Shown here: positions 36,292 to 48,422 of the stretch, piece by piece
How positions within the stretch are numbered: position 1 is the first letter of the stretch
Layout: each line of letters begins with the position of its first letter
Assembly: GCF_002925845.1 (NCBI RefSeq)
Contig: NZ_PDNI01000058.1
Location: 1-64,000 of the forward strand
Direction: 5' to 3'
DNA from: Roseovarius nitratireducens
GTDB taxonomy: Bacteria; Pseudomonadota; Alphaproteobacteria; Rhodobacterales; Rhodobacteraceae
DNA length: 64,000 nt
The notes under the pieces: generated by a model
The model's input: the letters and a program-made list of their open reading frames with translations, nothing else
What the model was told of the DNA's origin: nothing
The model's database searches: none
Translations under genes and position numbers: made by a program

Positions 36292-37011
36292 ATGTCCGAC
36301 ACGTCCAAACTGAGCACTTGCCAGATCGTCTGCTGGGGTCTTTCGGGCCTCGTCGGCCTCATTGTTCTGTGGGCGGCGACCGGCGCGGTCGGCTTCCTCG
36401 CGGCGCTGCTTCTGGCGATCGCCTTGGCGGCGTTGCTGGGGCTGGCCTCGACGCGGCTGGTCTGCACCGGCGACAAGGCGTCCGTTGCCGAGGCGGACGC
36501 GGCCCCCACACCCGAATCGGCCCCCAGACCCGAACCCGCCCCCGCCCCGGAACCGGCCCCCGCCGCCGAACCGACGGCCAGCGCGGCCACGGCCGAGCCG
36601 CCGGCGCAGCCCGAGGCCCCCGCCACGGCGGTGCGCTCGGGCACGACGCTCTCGGGCGAAGAGGAACTGGCGTCGCGCAAGGGCGAATGGCGCTACGAGG
36701 GTGGAGCCGCGGCACAATCCGATGCCGCCCGCCCCGAGGCGCTCGACGCACCGCGCGACGGCAAGGCCGATGATCTCAAGAAGATCAAGGGCGTGGGGCC
36801 CAAGCTGGAAAAGGTCTGCAACGAGCTGGGTTTCTACCATTTCGACCAGATCGCGAACTGGACCGAGGCCGAAGTTGCCTGGGTCGATGACAATCTCAAG
36901 GGGTTCAAGGGCCGCGTGAGCCGCGATAACTGGGTGGAACAGGCGAAAACCCTTGCCGCGGGGGGCGAGACCGAGTTCTCGACCCGGGTGGGCAAGGGCG
37001 ATGTTTACTGA
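36292..37011 (+). CDS. Membrane-anchored paralogue of the NuoE C-terminal module
   Basis: 239 residues. Two hydrophobic stretches (about 14-33 and 34-54) anchor it. A long Ala/Pro/Glu-rich linker (about 64-115) follows, then the segment GTTLSGEEELASRKGEWRYEG, and finally the module found at the end of NuoE (residues 147-239). GGGGGAA precedes the ATG. The layout suggests a membrane-tethered version of the NuoE extension, perhaps helping to hold or assemble the peripheral arm; that is inference. Extra nuo-locus proteins of this sort occur in Rhodobacterales. Confidence 0.75.
   Translation: MSDTSKLSTCQIVCWGLSGLVGLIVLWAATGAVGFLAALLLAIALAALLGLASTRLVCTGDKASVAEADAAPTPESAPRPEPAPAPEPAPAAEPTASAATAEPPAQPEAPATAVRSGTTLSGEEELASRKGEWRYEGGAAAQSDAARPEALDAPRDGKADDLKKIKGVGPKLEKVCNELGFYHFDQIANWTEAEVAWVDDNLKGFKGRVSRDNWVEQAKTLAAGGETEFSTRVGKGDVY
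36730..37011 (+). repeat. Duplicated 282-base module, second copy
   Basis: Partner of the copy in nuoE. The ten residue differences I count are spread through the module, and identity is highest in its middle, around the [11 protein letters not shown] and [22 protein letters not shown] segments. Confidence 0.8.
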
Positions 37012-37023
37012 GCATGAGGAAAG

Positions 37024-37245
37024 ATGCCGCAGCAGGATGCAGAAATCGCGCGCAAGGGGCGGCTGGCCGCGCTGGTGATCGCGGGCACGGGGGTCTTCTG
37101 GATCCTCGCCACGCTCATCGGCGGCGGGTTGGGGCTCGACCAACGGGTGCGCGCGCTGTTCGACCTGATGGCGCTGGGCGGCTTCGTCTTCGCGCTCGTG
37201 CTCATCTATCAACTCTGGCGGATGCGTCAGGGCAACCGGAGGTAA
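37024..37245 (+). CDS. DUF5337 small membrane protein
   Basis: A 73-residue two-TM protein (about 15-36 and 46-64) with a charged start ([11 protein letters not shown]) and a basic end. It matches my memory of the DUF5337 family, which occurs in nuo operons of Rhodobacteraceae. It lies 13 bases after the previous gene and five bases before nuoF. A structural or assembly role at complex I is plausible but unproven. Confidence 0.72.
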   Translation: MPQQDAEIARKGRLAALVIAGTGVFWILATLIGGGLGLDQRVRALFDLMALGGFVFALVLIYQLWRMRQGNRR

Positions 37246-37249
37246 CGGG

Positions 37250-38544
<1,295 letters not shown>

Positions 38545-38548
<4 letters not shown>

Positions 38549-38898
38549 GGCACGCGCGCAGATACCGGCTTGGGGCCGTGGCGCTGCTTGCGCTTGCTCT
38601 CGTCGCAGGGTGTACCGAGCGCAAGGAGCGTGTGCTCTTCGATGGCAATTACTACCCTGGTAAGGCACGCGGCGAGCGGGAAGATCGCCGCGATTTCACC
38701 GCCACGGTGCGCCGCGCCGGGCGCGGCATCGAGGGCGCGCAAAAGGCCGTGGTTCACGAGGCGACGCGCTATTGTATCGAGAGTTTCGGCACGTCCGAGA
38801 TCGCGTGGTCTGGCGTGGCCGAGGGGCAGGAGGGACCCGCCTATGCCCGTTCCGGGGATCGTCTGTCGGTGTCGGGGCGCTGTATCATATGGAAGTAA
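38545..38898 (+). CDS. Predicted lipoprotein in the nuo operon
   Basis: 117 residues. A basic start, a hydrophobic core and the lipobox LVAGC (Cys at 23) mark a lipoprotein. The mature part has the sequence [23 protein letters not shown] near 33 and two further Cys residues (RYCIESFG and SGRCIIWK), which could form a disulfide. No domain is recognised. It starts in ATGA overlap with nuoF, so it belongs to the operon. Confidence 0.68.
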
Positions 38899-39023
38899 TC
38901 CGTTGCATACCCGCGGCTCCGCGCGCCTGCTATTGCATGACCGACCGCCGCGCACCCATCTGTGGGGCATACGGGCGGGCCGTCACGGCCCCTGCCCGCC
39001 GGACAGGTGAAAGGAGACAGACC

Positions 39024-39428
39024 ATGCGCATGACAGGTACGGGACTGGCCGCGCTCGCGGTGGCGGCAATGGTGCCCGCAGCGAGCGCTGCGTCGCTGTC
39101 GCAGGAAACGGACATCAACACCGCGCTGTTCGAGATCGCGGTCGCCAACGAGATACGCAAGGAATGCGACAGCATCAGCCCGCGCATCTTTACCGCGATC
39201 GGGCGGATGAACGCGCTCAAGGCCGAGGCGCGGCGGCGCGGCTATTCGGATGCCGACATCGACGCCTACGTGAACGACAAGGCCGAGAAGCAAAAGATGC
39301 GCGCACGGCGCAACGAATATATCCGGGCGCAGGGCGCGGTCCCCGATGACGGGCCGAGCCTGTGCGCGCTGGGCGAGAGCGAAATCGCGAAGCAGAGCCG
39401 GATCGGCGCGCTTCTGGTAGCAAGGTGA
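39024..39428 (+). CDS. DUF5333 exported protein
   Basis: 134 residues with a cleavable signal peptide (about 1-22, ending ASAA). The helical mature domain contains two Cys residues (KECDSIS and SLCALGE). It resembles the DUF5333 family of Rhodobacteraceae. AAGGAGA precedes the ATG, and it ends six bases before nuoG. Location outside the cytoplasm within a complex I operon is unusual; function is unknown. Confidence 0.7.
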   Translation: MRMTGTGLAALAVAAMVPAASAASLSQETDINTALFEIAVANEIRKECDSISPRIFTAIGRMNALKAEARRRGYSDADIDAYVNDKAEKQKMRARRNEYIRAQGAVPDDGPSLCALGESEIAKQSRIGALLVAR

Positions 39429-39434
39429 GAGAAG

Positions 39435-41447
39435 ATGGCTGACCTACGCAAGATCATCATCGACGGGCAGGAGGTCGAGGTCGAGGGCGCGATGACCCTT
39501 ATCCAGGCTTGCGAGCAGGTGGGGGTGGAAATCCCGCGCTTCTGCTACCACGAGCGGCTGTCGATTGCTGGCAACTGCCGGATGTGCCTCGTCGAGGTGC
39601 AGCCCGGCCCACCGAAACCGGCCGCAAGCTGCGCGATGCAGGTCAAGGACATGCGCCCATTCCCCGATGGCAGCCCGCCGCAGGTCTCGACCAAATCGCC
39701 GATGGTGAAAAAGGCGCGCGAGGGGGTGATGGAGTTCCTGCTCATCAACCACCCGCTCGATTGCCCGATCTGCGACCAGGGCGGCGAATGCGATCTTCAG
39801 GATCAGGCGGTGGCCTATGGCGTCGATTTCTCGCGCTTCCGCGAGCCCAAGCGCGCCACCGAGGATCTCGACCTCGGCCCGCTGGTCGAGACGCACATGA
39901 CGCGCTGCATCTCCTGCACCCGCTGCGTGCGTTTCACCACCGAGGTGGCGGGCCTGCATGTCATGGGCCAGACCGGCCGTGGCGAGGATGCGGAGATCAC
40001 CGCCTACCTGGGCGAGACGCTGGACAGCAACCTTCAGGGCAACATCATCGACCTGTGCCCGGTGGGCGCGCTGGTGTCCAAGCCCTATGCCTTTACCGCG
40101 CGGCCGTGGGAGCTGACCAAGACCGAGACCATCGACGTGATGGATGCGCTGGGCAGCAGTATCCGCGTCGATACCAAGGGCCGCGAAGTCATGCGCATCC
40201 TGCCGCGCAACCATGACGGCGTGAACGAGGAATGGATTTCCGACAAGACGCGTTTCGTCTGGGACGGGCTGCGCCGTCAGCGGCTCGACAAACCCTATAT
40301 TCGCGAGGATGGCCGGCTGCGTCCCGCCACCTGGCCCGAGGCGCTGGGCGCGGCTGCCAAGGCGATCAAGGGGGCCTCGAAGCTCACCGGCCTGGTGGGC
40401 GATCTGGCCCCGGTCGAGGCCGCGTTCTCGCTCAAGTCGCTGGTCGAGGGGCGCGGCGGCGTGGTCGAGTGCCGCACCGACGGCGCGCAACTTCCCGCCG
40501 GAAACCGCTCCGGCTATGCCGGCACGGCGCGGATCGAGGAAATCGACACGGCGAAGCACATCACCCTCATCGGCACAGACCCCTGCACAGAGGCGCCGGT
40601 TCTGGGCGCGCGTATCCGCAAGGCGTGGCTCGCCGGGGCCGAGGTGATCCATGTCGGCCAACCCGCAGACCTGACCTTCGAGGCCACGCAGATGGGCGCG
40701 CGCAACAAGTTCCTCGCGCGGCTCGTCAAGGACGCGACCCCGACCGAGGGCGCGCTGGTCATCGTCGGGCAGGGCGCGCTGCGGGGGCCGGGCGGCGCGG
40801 CGGCGCTCAGCCATGCCATGCAACTGGCCGAGACGCAGGGTGCGGGCCTTCTGGTGCTGCACACGGCGGCGGGCCGGGTCGGCGCGATGGATGTGGATGC
40901 CACCTGCGAGGGCGGGATCGCCGCGGCGCTCGACGGCGCCGACGTGGTCTACAACCTCGGCGCCGACGAGATCGACATTCCCGCCGGGGCCTTTGCCATC
41001 TACCAGGGCAGCCACGGTGACCGCGGCGCGCACCGCGCCGACGTGATCCTGCCCGCGGCGGCCTGGACCGAAGAGCAGGGCCTCTTCGTCAACACCGAAG
41101 GCCGCCCGCAGCTTGCCCTGCGCTCCGGCCACCCGCCGGGCGACGCCAAGGAGAACTGGGCGATCCTGCGCGCGCTCTCGGGCGAACTGGACAGCACCCT
41201 GCCGTGGGACAGCCTCGCGCAGCTTCGGCAGGCGCTGGTGGCGGAGGTGCCGCACCTTGGGCGCATCGACGAGGTGCCGGAGAACGACTGGCAGCCGGTT
41301 CCCGCCGCCGAACTCGGGGCGGGGCAGCTCGAGGTGGCGATCGCGGATTTCTACCTGACCAACCCGATCGCGCGCGCCAGCGAACTGATGGCGGAGCTGA
41401 GCGCCAATACCAAGGCGCGCCGCGAGCGACCGGTGGCGGCGGAGTGA
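39435..41447 (+). CDS. nuoG: NADH-quinone oxidoreductase subunit G (75 kDa)
   Basis: A 670-residue subunit holding several iron-sulfur clusters. The N-terminal 2Fe-2S site is [16 protein letters not shown] near 35-50. The His-ligated N5 site is within [16 protein letters not shown] near 100-120, and the N4 site is [11 protein letters not shown] near 155 with a distal Cys in DLCPVGAL near 204. The remainder is the molybdopterin-oxidoreductase-like domain without cofactor residues. The length is close to Paracoccus Nqo3, shorter than E. coli NuoG (about 900), and lacks the extra N7 cluster region as expected. Confidence 0.97.
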   Translation: MADLRKIIIDGQEVEVEGAMTLIQACEQVGVEIPRFCYHERLSIAGNCRMCLVEVQPGPPKPAASCAMQVKDMRPFPDGSPPQVSTKSPMVKKAREGVMEFLLINHPLDCPICDQGGECDLQDQAVAYGVDFSRFREPKRATEDLDLGPLVETHMTRCISCTRCVRFTTEVAGLHVMGQTGRGEDAEITAYLGETLDSNLQGNIIDLCPVGALVSKPYAFTARPWELTKTETIDVMDALGSSIRVDTKGREVMRILPRNHDGVNEEWISDKTRFVWDGLRRQRLDKPYIREDGRLRPATWPEALGAAAKAIKGASKLTGLVGDLAPVEAAFSLKSLVEGRGGVVECRTDGAQLPAGNRSGYAGTARIEEIDTAKHITLIGTDPCTEAPVLGARIRKAWLAGAEVIHVGQPADLTFEATQMGARNKFLARLVKDATPTEGALVIVGQGALRGPGGAAALSHAMQLAETQGAGLLVLHTAAGRVGAMDVDATCEGGIAAALDGADVVYNLGADEIDIPAGAFAIYQGSHGDRGAHRADVILPAAAWTEEQGLFVNTEGRPQLALRSGHPPGDAKENWAILRALSGELDSTLPWDSLAQLRQALVAEVPHLGRIDEVPENDWQPVPAAELGAGQLEVAIADFYLTNPIARASELMAELSANTKARRERPVAAE

Positions 41448-41827
41448 GAATGGCGGCGGTGCTCATATCCGCGCTGGCCCTGTCGGGCTGTGCAGAGGGC
41501 GACGCCGAGCCCGTCTTCGCGCCCGTCTATGACGGGATCGAGACGGGGCTTCTGGATGGTGACCTCGTGAATTTCCGGGTCGCCATGCGCGGGGCGCGCG
41601 ACGAGGCCGATGTCGAGCGCTATGCCGAATGCGCCGCCGCGCAATACGCGCTCATCCGCGGCTACGGTTTTGCGCGCCATGTGCGTACCCTCGTGACCGA
41701 AGAGGGTGGAATCTGGCGCGGCGATGCGATTTACACGATCTCGGCGGCGCTGCCGCGCGGATTGAGAACGATCGACGCCCAAGTGACAGCCGCCAATTGC
41801 GCGGAAAACGGAATACCGATGGTGTGA
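41444..41827 (+). CDS. Predicted small lipoprotein in the nuo operon
   Basis: 127 residues from the GTG that overlaps the nuoG stop (GTGA). A short signal peptide with lipobox ALSGC (Cys at 16) is followed by a soluble domain with three further Cys residues. No family is recognised. An ATG two codons later is an alternative start with an almost equal signal peptide. It is the fourth exported or lipoprotein gene in this operon. Confidence 0.65.
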   Translation: MRMAAVLISALALSGCAEGDAEPVFAPVYDGIETGLLDGDLVNFRVAMRGARDEADVERYAECAAAQYALIRGYGFARHVRTLVTEEGGIWRGDAIYTISAALPRGLRTIDAQVTAANCAENGIPMV

Positions 41828-41840
41828 GGACAAGGACCTA

Positions 41841-42878
41841 ATGGCTGAATTCTTGACAACCCCGTTCGGCACCTTCGTGCTGATCCTCGCGCAGTGCCTT
41901 GCCGTGGTCGGCTTCGTCATGGTGTCGCTGCTGTTCCTTGTCTACGGCGATCGCAAGATCTGGGCGGCGGTGCAGATGCGGCGGGGGCCCAACGTGGTGG
42001 GCGTCTTCGGTCTGCTTCAGACGGTCGCCGACGCGCTCAAATACGTGGTCAAGGAAGTGGTCGTGCCCGCCGGTGCCGACAAGACGGTGTTCATGCTGGC
42101 GCCGCTTACCTCCTTCGTACTGGCGGTACTCGCCTGGGCGGTGATCCCGCTCAACGAGGGCTGGGTGCTGTCCGACATCAACGTGGCGATCCTCTTTGTC
42201 TTCGCCGTCTCCTCGCTTGAGGTCTACGGCGTCATCATGGGCGGCTGGGCCTCGAACTCCAAGTATCCGTTCCTCGGCAGCCTGCGTTCGGCGGCGCAGA
42301 TGATCTCTTACGAGGTGTCGCTCGGGCTCATCATCATCGGCGTCATCATATCGACCGGCTCGTTGAATTTCGGCGCCATCGTGGCGGCGCAGGATACCGC
42401 CTACGGCTTCTTCGGGTGGTACTGGCTGCCGCACCTGCCGATGGTGTTCCTGTTCTTCATCTCCGCGCTGGCCGAAACCAACCGCCCGCCCTTTGATTTG
42501 CCCGAGGCCGAGTCTGAGCTGGTGGCGGGCTATCAGGTGGAATATTCCGCGACGCCCTTCCTTTTGTTCATGGCCGGTGAATACATCGCCATCTTCCTGA
42601 TGTGCGCGCTCACTTCGCTCTTGTTCTTCGGTGGCTGGCTGTCGCCGATTCCGGGCCTGCCCGACGGGGTTCTGTGGATGATCGCCAAGATGGCGTTCTT
42701 CTTCTTCCTCTTCGCGATGGTCAAGGCGATCACCCCGCGCTACCGCTACGATCAGCTCATGCGCATCGGCTGGAAGGTGTTCCTGCCGCTGTCGCTCGGC
42801 TGGGTGGTGATCGTGGCGTTCCTCGCGAAATTCGAAGTGTTCGGCGGGTTCTGGGCCCGCTGGGCGATTGGAGGCTGA
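41841..42878 (+). CDS. nuoH: NADH-quinone oxidoreductase subunit H
   Basis: A 345-residue membrane subunit with eight TM helices that connects the quinone cavity to the proton channels. Landmarks are [20 protein letters not shown] near 33-52 and the acidic, quinone-facing loop [28 protein letters not shown] near 208-235. [22 protein letters not shown] near 300 closes the conserved part. AGGACAAGGA lies before the ATG. All features are standard. Confidence 0.98.
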   Translation: MAEFLTTPFGTFVLILAQCLAVVGFVMVSLLFLVYGDRKIWAAVQMRRGPNVVGVFGLLQTVADALKYVVKEVVVPAGADKTVFMLAPLTSFVLAVLAWAVIPLNEGWVLSDINVAILFVFAVSSLEVYGVIMGGWASNSKYPFLGSLRSAAQMISYEVSLGLIIIGVIISTGSLNFGAIVAAQDTAYGFFGWYWLPHLPMVFLFFISALAETNRPPFDLPEAESELVAGYQVEYSATPFLLFMAGEYIAIFLMCALTSLLFFGGWLSPIPGLPDGVLWMIAKMAFFFFLFAMVKAITPRYRYDQLMRIGWKVFLPLSLGWVVIVAFLAKFEVFGGFWARWAIGG

Positions 42879-42881
42879 TCC

Positions 42882-43376
42882 ATGACGCAGATCGACTATA
42901 ACCGCGCCGCCGGGTATTTCCTGCTCAAGGATTTCTTCGTGGGCTTCAAGCTGGGCTTGAAATACTTCTTCGCGCCCAAGGCGACGCTCAACTACCCGCA
43001 TGAGAAGGGGCCGCTCTCGCCCCGGTTCCGCGGCGAGCACGCGCTGCGCCGCTACCCTAACGGCGAGGAGCGGTGCATCGCCTGCAAGCTGTGCGAGGCG
43101 ATCTGCCCCGCGCAGGCGATCACCATCGACGCCGAGCCGCGCGACGACGGCAGCCGCCGCACCACGCGCTACGACATCGACATGACGAAATGCATCTATT
43201 GCGGCTTCTGCCAGGAGGCGTGCCCGGTGGATGCCATCGTCGAGGGCCCGAATTTCGAATTCGCCACCGAGACCCGCGAAGAGCTGTTCTACGACAAGGC
43301 AAAGCTGCTTGCGAACGGCGACCGCTGGGAGGCCGAAATCGCCCGCAACCTCGAGATGGATGCACCCTACAGATGA
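42882..43376 (+). CDS. nuoI: NADH-quinone oxidoreductase subunit I (2x 4Fe-4S)
   Basis: A 164-residue ferredoxin-like subunit with clusters N6a and N6b, bound by [15 protein letters not shown] near 65 and [15 protein letters not shown] near 104. The N-terminal amphipathic helix (about 10-32) docks on the membrane arm. Its stop overlaps the carboxymuconolactone decarboxylase-like gene (ATGA), showing that the latter is within the operon. Confidence 0.98.
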   Translation: MTQIDYNRAAGYFLLKDFFVGFKLGLKYFFAPKATLNYPHEKGPLSPRFRGEHALRRYPNGEERCIACKLCEAICPAQAITIDAEPRDDGSRRTTRYDIDMTKCIYCGFCQEACPVDAIVEGPNFEFATETREELFYDKAKLLANGDRWEAEIARNLEMDAPYR

Positions 43377-43786
43377 GTGACCGCCAGAACCCCTTCGAGA
43401 TGATGATGCGGCAGGCGCAGGAAATGGCCAAGGCCGTGAATCCCGCGCTCGAGAGCTTTTCGCCCAAGGGGTTCGAAAAGCTGTGGCCGACCATGCCCAA
43501 GGAATTCATGGAGATGAGTTTCGGTCGGGGCCTCAGCAAGGAGGGGCTTGACGCCAAGACGCGGCTGCTGCTCACGCTCGCGGGGCTGACCATGCTGGGT
43601 GCACAGAGCGATACGCAAATCCGCCTCACCGTGCGCCACGCGCTCGAGGCGGGCGCGACCAAGGAAGAGATCGCCGAGACCATCGCGCAGATGGCGATGT
43701 TTGCCGGCGTGCCCTCGATGACCCGCGCGATGGATTTCGCCCGCGAGGTGATGGACGAGGACGACGAGAAAGGATCGGAAAAATGA
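43373..43786 (+). CDS. Carboxymuconolactone decarboxylase (AhpD-like) family protein in the nuo operon
   Basis: 137 residues. The all-helical CMD domain shows the conserved [15 protein letters not shown] near 60, [28 protein letters not shown] near 85-112 and a Glu/Lys-rich tail. It lacks the CxxC of AhpD, so a peroxidase-like thiol role is unlikely. It overlaps both nuoI and nuoJ in ATGA, and comparable genes are known as extra ORFs in nuo loci of related bacteria. Function in or near complex I is unknown. Confidence 0.78.
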   Translation: MSDRQNPFEMMMRQAQEMAKAVNPALESFSPKGFEKLWPTMPKEFMEMSFGRGLSKEGLDAKTRLLLTLAGLTMLGAQSDTQIRLTVRHALEAGATKEEIAETIAQMAMFAGVPSMTRAMDFAREVMDEDDEKGSEK

Positions 43787-44391
43787 CGATTGCGGCGATG
43801 TCCTTCTATCTCTTCGCCACGGCGCTGCTTGCCGGGGGGCTGTTGACCGTCATCAGCCGCAACCCCGTGCATTCGGTGCTGTGGCTGATCCTGTCGTTCA
43901 TCAGCGCGGCGGGGCTCTTCGTGCTTCTGGGTGCGGAATTCGTGGCGATGCTGCTCATCATCGTCTACGTCGGCGCGGTGGCGGTGTTGTTCCTCTTCGT
44001 GGTGATGATGCTCGACGTGGATTTTGCCGAGTTGAAGGCGGAGATGGCGAAATACATGCCGCTGGCGCTGCTCATCGGGGTGATCCTGCTGATGCAACTC
44101 GGGCTGGTCTTCGGCAACTGGCAGATGGCCGATGGCGCGATGGACGCGCGCGCGGCGGTGACACCCGATGGCGTGCAGAATACGGCGGCGCTCGGGATGC
44201 TGCTCTACGACACGTATTTCATCCTGTTCCAACTCGCCGGGCTGATCCTGCTGGTGGCGATGATCGGTGCGATCGTGCTGACGCTGCGCCACCGCGAAGG
44301 GGTCAAGCGGCAGGACGTGCTGACGCAGATGTATCGCGACCCCGCCAAGACGATGGAGTTGAAGGACGTGCGACCGGGGCAGGGCCTCTGA
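43783..44391 (+). CDS. nuoJ: NADH-quinone oxidoreductase subunit J
   Basis: A 202-residue membrane subunit with five TM helices. The conserved TM3 region [26 protein letters not shown] (residues about 48-75) includes the pi-bulge segment important for coupling. The helix at about 146-168 ends in a basic cytoplasmic loop. An 89-base gap separates it from nuoK, the largest gap inside the operon, with no feature seen. Confidence 0.97.
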   Translation: MTIAAMSFYLFATALLAGGLLTVISRNPVHSVLWLILSFISAAGLFVLLGAEFVAMLLIIVYVGAVAVLFLFVVMMLDVDFAELKAEMAKYMPLALLIGVILLMQLGLVFGNWQMADGAMDARAAVTPDGVQNTAALGMLLYDTYFILFQLAGLILLVAMIGAIVLTLRHREGVKRQDVLTQMYRDPAKTMELKDVRPGQGL

Positions 44392-44480
44392 CCGCCGCGT
44401 GAGCGGATAGATACCATGTGGGGCGCACATGCCTTGCGGGACCAAAGACGACAATCGGGCAATGGCCCGGGGGGACAGAC

Positions 44481-44786
44481 ATGATCGGACTTGAACATTA
44501 CCTGACGGTGGCCGCCGCGCTCTTCGTCATCGGCATCTTCGGCCTCTTTCTCAACCGCAAGAACGTGATCGTGCTGCTGATGTCGATCGAGCTGATGCTG
44601 CTCGCGGTCAACGTCAACCTCGTCGCCTTCTCCGCCCACCTGGGCGATCTGGTGGGGCAGGTCTTCACCCTCTTCGTGCTGACCGTCGCCGCCGCCGAGG
44701 CGGCCATCGGCCTCGCGATCCTCGTGTGCTTCTTCCGCAACCGCGGGACCATCGCCGTCGAAGACGTCAACGTGATGAAAGGCTGA
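44481..44786 (+). CDS. nuoK: NADH-quinone oxidoreductase subunit K
   Basis: A 101-residue three-TM subunit homologous to MrpC and ND4L. Conserved buried Glu residues are in [14 protein letters not shown] near 37 and [14 protein letters not shown] near 72, both on the proton path. The ATG follows GGGGGGACAG. Upstream in-frame codons lack conservation and are rejected. Confidence 0.97.
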   Translation: MIGLEHYLTVAAALFVIGIFGLFLNRKNVIVLLMSIELMLLAVNVNLVAFSAHLGDLVGQVFTLFVLTVAAAEAAIGLAILVCFFRNRGTIAVEDVNVMKG

Positions 44787-44791
44787 TCCCG

Positions 44792-46858
44792 ATGATCTAC
44801 AAGATAATCCTCTTCGCGCCGCTCATCGGGGCGATCATCGCGGGTTTCGGCTGGCGGATCATCGGCGACAAGGGCGCGCAATGGCTGACCACCGGCCTGC
44901 TGTTCCTCGCCATGGTCCTGAGCTGGGTTGTGTTCCTGCAAGGCGCATCCGAGGCGCAGGCGGTGCATGTCCTCGACTGGGTGCAATCGGGCACGCTCTA
45001 TGCCGACTGGTCGATCCGGGTGGATCGGCTCACCACGATCATGCTGATCGTGGTCACCACCGTCTCGGCGCTCGTGCATCTCTACTCGGTGGGCTACATG
45101 GCCCATGACGCGAATTTCCGCGAGAGCGAGAGCTATCGCCCGCGTTTCTTCGCCTACCTGTCGTTCTTCACCTTCGCGATGCTGATGCTGGTGACCTCCG
45201 ACAACCTCGTGCAGATGTTCTTCGGCTGGGAGGGCGTGGGCGTCGCCTCTTACCTGCTGATCGGCTTCTATTTCCGCAAGCCAAGCGCCAATGCCGCCGC
45301 GATCAAGGCTTTCGTGGTCAACCGCGTCGGCGATTTCGGCTTCGCGCTGGGGATCATGGCGCTCTATTTCCTGACCGACTCGGTGCGCTTTGACGACATT
45401 TTCGCCGCAGCCCCCATGCTGGCCGAGACGCAGCTCACCTTCCTGTGGACAGAGTGGAACGCCGCCAACCTGATCGCCTTCCTGCTGTTCGTCGGCGCGA
45501 TGGGCAAATCGGCGCAGCTTTTCCTGCACACCTGGCTGCCCGACGCGATGGAAGGCCCCACGCCGGTGTCGGCGCTGATCCACGCGGCGACCATGGTGAC
45601 GGCGGGGGTGTTCCTTGTTTGCCGCATGTCGCCGCTGATGGAATACGCTCCGCAAGCGATGAATGTCGTGGTGTTCATCGGGGCATCGACGGCGTTCTTC
45701 GCCGCCACCGTGGGCCTCGTGCAGAACGACATCAAGCGCGTGATCGCCTATTCGACCTGTAGCCAGCTTGGCTACATGTTCGTGGCCGCGGGCGTCGGCG
45801 TCTACTCGGTGGCGATGTTCCACCTCTTCACCCACGCCTTCTTCAAGGCGATGCTGTTTCTCGGGGCAGGCTCGGTCATCCACGGGATGCATCACGAGCA
45901 GGACATGCGCCACTATGGTGGCCTGCGCAAGAAGCTGCCCTACACGTTCTGGGCGATGATGATCGGCACGCTGGCGATCACTGGCGTGGGCATCCCGCTC
46001 ACCCATATCGGCTTTGCCGGCTTCCTCAGCAAGGACGCGGTGATCGAGAGCGCGTGGGCGGGCACCGAAGGAGGCTATGGCTTCTGGATGCTGGTGATCG
46101 CGGCGCTGTTCACCTCGTTCTATAGCTGGCGGCTGATGTTCCTCACCTTCTTTGGCGAGGCGCGCGGCGACCGGCACACGCATGAGCACGCGCACGAGTC
46201 GCCCATGGTCATGGTCGCCCCTCTGGGCGTGCTGGCGCTGGGCGCGGTGTTCGCCGGGATGATCTGGTATGGCAGCTTCTTTGGCAGCCACGAGCAGGTG
46301 AACCGCTTCTTCGGGATCGAGGCCCATGCCGAGGCGAGCGCAGACCAAGGCGAGGCGACGGCGACGGAAGAGGCCGCCGAGGCGCAGGCGGCCCCCACCA
46401 CGGCCCCCGAGGGCGCGATCTTCATGGCAGAGAACAACCATGTCCTGGACGACGCGCACCACGCACCGACATGGGTCAAGGTCAGCCCGTTCATCGCCAT
46501 GCTGATCGGTCTTGTCACGGCGCTCTGGTTCTATGTCTGGGACCCCTCGATGCCCAAACGCGTGGCCGAGACGAACCGCCCGCTCTACCTCTTTCTGCTC
46601 AACAAGTGGTATTTCGACGAGATATACGACGTCATTTTCGTCCGACCCGCCAAGGCGCTGGGGCAACTGCTGTGGCGGCGCGGCGACGGTGACGTGATCG
46701 ACGGCTCGATCAACGGCGTGGCGATGGGGCTTATCCCCCGGCTCACCCGGCTCGCTGGACGGGCGCAGTCGGGCTACATCTTTACCTATGCCTTCGCGAT
46801 GGTGATCGGGATCGTGGTCCTTGTCACCTGGATGACCATGTTCGGGGGGGCCAACTGA
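44792..46858 (+). CDS. nuoL: NADH-quinone oxidoreductase subunit L
   Basis: A 688-residue antiporter-like subunit with the long lateral helix. [19 protein letters not shown] near 140 contains the conserved TM5 Glu. [39 protein letters not shown] near 230-265 contains the TM7 Lys and the signature loop. A hydrophilic Ala/Glu-rich, His-containing insert (about 510-560) precedes the C-terminal helices, and its length varies in the family. TGATG overlap with nuoM. Confidence 0.97.
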   Translation: MIYKIILFAPLIGAIIAGFGWRIIGDKGAQWLTTGLLFLAMVLSWVVFLQGASEAQAVHVLDWVQSGTLYADWSIRVDRLTTIMLIVVTTVSALVHLYSVGYMAHDANFRESESYRPRFFAYLSFFTFAMLMLVTSDNLVQMFFGWEGVGVASYLLIGFYFRKPSANAAAIKAFVVNRVGDFGFALGIMALYFLTDSVRFDDIFAAAPMLAETQLTFLWTEWNAANLIAFLLFVGAMGKSAQLFLHTWLPDAMEGPTPVSALIHAATMVTAGVFLVCRMSPLMEYAPQAMNVVVFIGASTAFFAATVGLVQNDIKRVIAYSTCSQLGYMFVAAGVGVYSVAMFHLFTHAFFKAMLFLGAGSVIHGMHHEQDMRHYGGLRKKLPYTFWAMMIGTLAITGVGIPLTHIGFAGFLSKDAVIESAWAGTEGGYGFWMLVIAALFTSFYSWRLMFLTFFGEARGDRHTHEHAHESPMVMVAPLGVLALGAVFAGMIWYGSFFGSHEQVNRFFGIEAHAEASADQGEATATEEAAEAQAAPTTAPEGAIFMAENNHVLDDAHHAPTWVKVSPFIAMLIGLVTALWFYVWDPSMPKRVAETNRPLYLFLLNKWYFDEIYDVIFVRPAKALGQLLWRRGDGDVIDGSINGVAMGLIPRLTRLAGRAQSGYIFTYAFAMVIGIVVLVTWMTMFGGAN

Positions 46859-48405
46859 TGGACAACCTGCTTTCCATTGTGACCTTCATCCCGGCGGTGG
46901 CGGCGGCGATCCTCGCGATCTTCCTGCGTGGCGAGGATGAGGCGGCGCAGAAGAACGCCAAGTGGGTGGCGATGATCGCGACCACGCTGACCTTTATCGT
47001 GTCGCTGTTCATCCTGTTCGACTTCGACCCGTCGGATACCGGGTTTCAGTTCGTGGAAGAGCGCGAATGGCTCCTGGGGCTGAAATACAAGATGGGCGTG
47101 GACGGCATCAGCGTCCTGTTCGTGATGCTCACCACCTTCATCATGCCGCTGACCATCGCCGCGTCGTGGAACGTGACGGCCCGCGTCAAGGAATACATGA
47201 TCGCCTTCCTGATCCTCGAAACGCTCATGCTCGGCGTGTTCATGGCGCTCGACCTGGTGCTGTTCTACCTGTTCTTCGAGGCGGGGCTCATCCCGATGTT
47301 CCTGATCATCGGCATCTGGGGTGGCAAGCAGCGCATCTACGCCTCGTTCAAGTTCTTCCTCTACACCTTCCTCGGCTCGGTTCTGATGCTGGTCGCGATG
47401 GTGGCGATGTTCACCGATGCGGGTACCACCGACATTCCCACGCTGATGCGCCACGAATTCGCCTCCGAGGGCTTCTCGCTTCTGGGTCTCCACGTCGTCG
47501 GCGGCATGCAGACGTTGATGTTCATCGCCTTCTTCGCTTCGTTTGCCGTCAAGATGCCGATGTGGCCGGTGCACACATGGCTGCCCGATGCGCACGTTCA
47601 GGCGCCCACCGCCGGGTCGGTGGTGCTGGCGGCGATCCTGCTGAAGATGGGCGGCTACGGCTTCCTGCGGTTCAGCCTGCCGATGTTCCCGGTGGGGGCA
47701 GAGGTGCTGACGCCGCTCATCCTGTGGCTGTCGGCCATCGCCATCGTCTATACCTCGCTGGTGGCGCTGGCGCAGGAGGACATGAAGAAGCTCATCGCCT
47801 ATTCGTCGGTCGCGCACATGGGCTATGTCACGATGGGCATCTTCGCGGTCAATCAGCAGGGGCTGGACGGCGCGATCTTCCAGATGATCTCGCACGGGTT
47901 CATCTCCGGCGCGTTGTTTCTGTGCGTGGGCGTGATCTATGACCGGATGCACACCCGCGAGATCGACGCCTATGGCGGCCTGGTGAACCGGATGCCGGCC
48001 TATGCGCTGATCTTCATGTTCTTTACCATGGCCAATGTGGGCCTGCCGGGCACCAGCGGGTTCATCGGCGAATTCCTGACGCTGGTCGGCATCTTCCAGG
48101 TCAACACATGGGTGGCGGCCGTGGCCACGTCGGGGGTGATCCTGTCGGCGGCCTACGCGCTCTGGCTCTATCGCCGGGTGGTGTTCGGCGACCTCATCAA
48201 GGAAAGCCTGCGCACCATCTCCGACATGGGGACGCGCGAGCGCGCGATCTTTGCGCCCCTGGTGGCAATGACGCTGCTGCTTGGTGTCTATCCCCGCCTC
48301 GTCACCGATATCACCGGCCCCTCCGTCGAGGCGCTGATTTCCAATGTCGAACTGGCCCAGTCGGTCGCGCACGCCGCGACCGCGGTGGCGCAGGTCGCAC
48401 ACTGA
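46858..48405 (+). CDS. nuoM: NADH-quinone oxidoreductase subunit M
   Basis: A 515-residue antiporter-like proton-pumping subunit. The TM5 Glu is in [16 protein letters not shown] near 145. The TM7 Lys is in [27 protein letters not shown] near 230-255, and [14 protein letters not shown] near 312 marks TM9-10. Standard length; 17 bases separate it from nuoN. Confidence 0.98.
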   Translation: MDNLLSIVTFIPAVAAAILAIFLRGEDEAAQKNAKWVAMIATTLTFIVSLFILFDFDPSDTGFQFVEEREWLLGLKYKMGVDGISVLFVMLTTFIMPLTIAASWNVTARVKEYMIAFLILETLMLGVFMALDLVLFYLFFEAGLIPMFLIIGIWGGKQRIYASFKFFLYTFLGSVLMLVAMVAMFTDAGTTDIPTLMRHEFASEGFSLLGLHVVGGMQTLMFIAFFASFAVKMPMWPVHTWLPDAHVQAPTAGSVVLAAILLKMGGYGFLRFSLPMFPVGAEVLTPLILWLSAIAIVYTSLVALAQEDMKKLIAYSSVAHMGYVTMGIFAVNQQGLDGAIFQMISHGFISGALFLCVGVIYDRMHTREIDAYGGLVNRMPAYALIFMFFTMANVGLPGTSGFIGEFLTLVGIFQVNTWVAAVATSGVILSAAYALWLYRRVVFGDLIKESLRTISDMGTRERAIFAPLVAMTLLLGVYPRLVTDITGPSVEALISNVELAQSVAHAATAVAQVAH

Positions 48406-48422
48406 ACCGGAGGCCCTGAACC

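Noticed and set aside
44498-46666. Minus-strand 722-codon frame opposite nuoL
   Set aside because: His/Arg/Gln-rich shadow of a strongly conserved gene; no domain.
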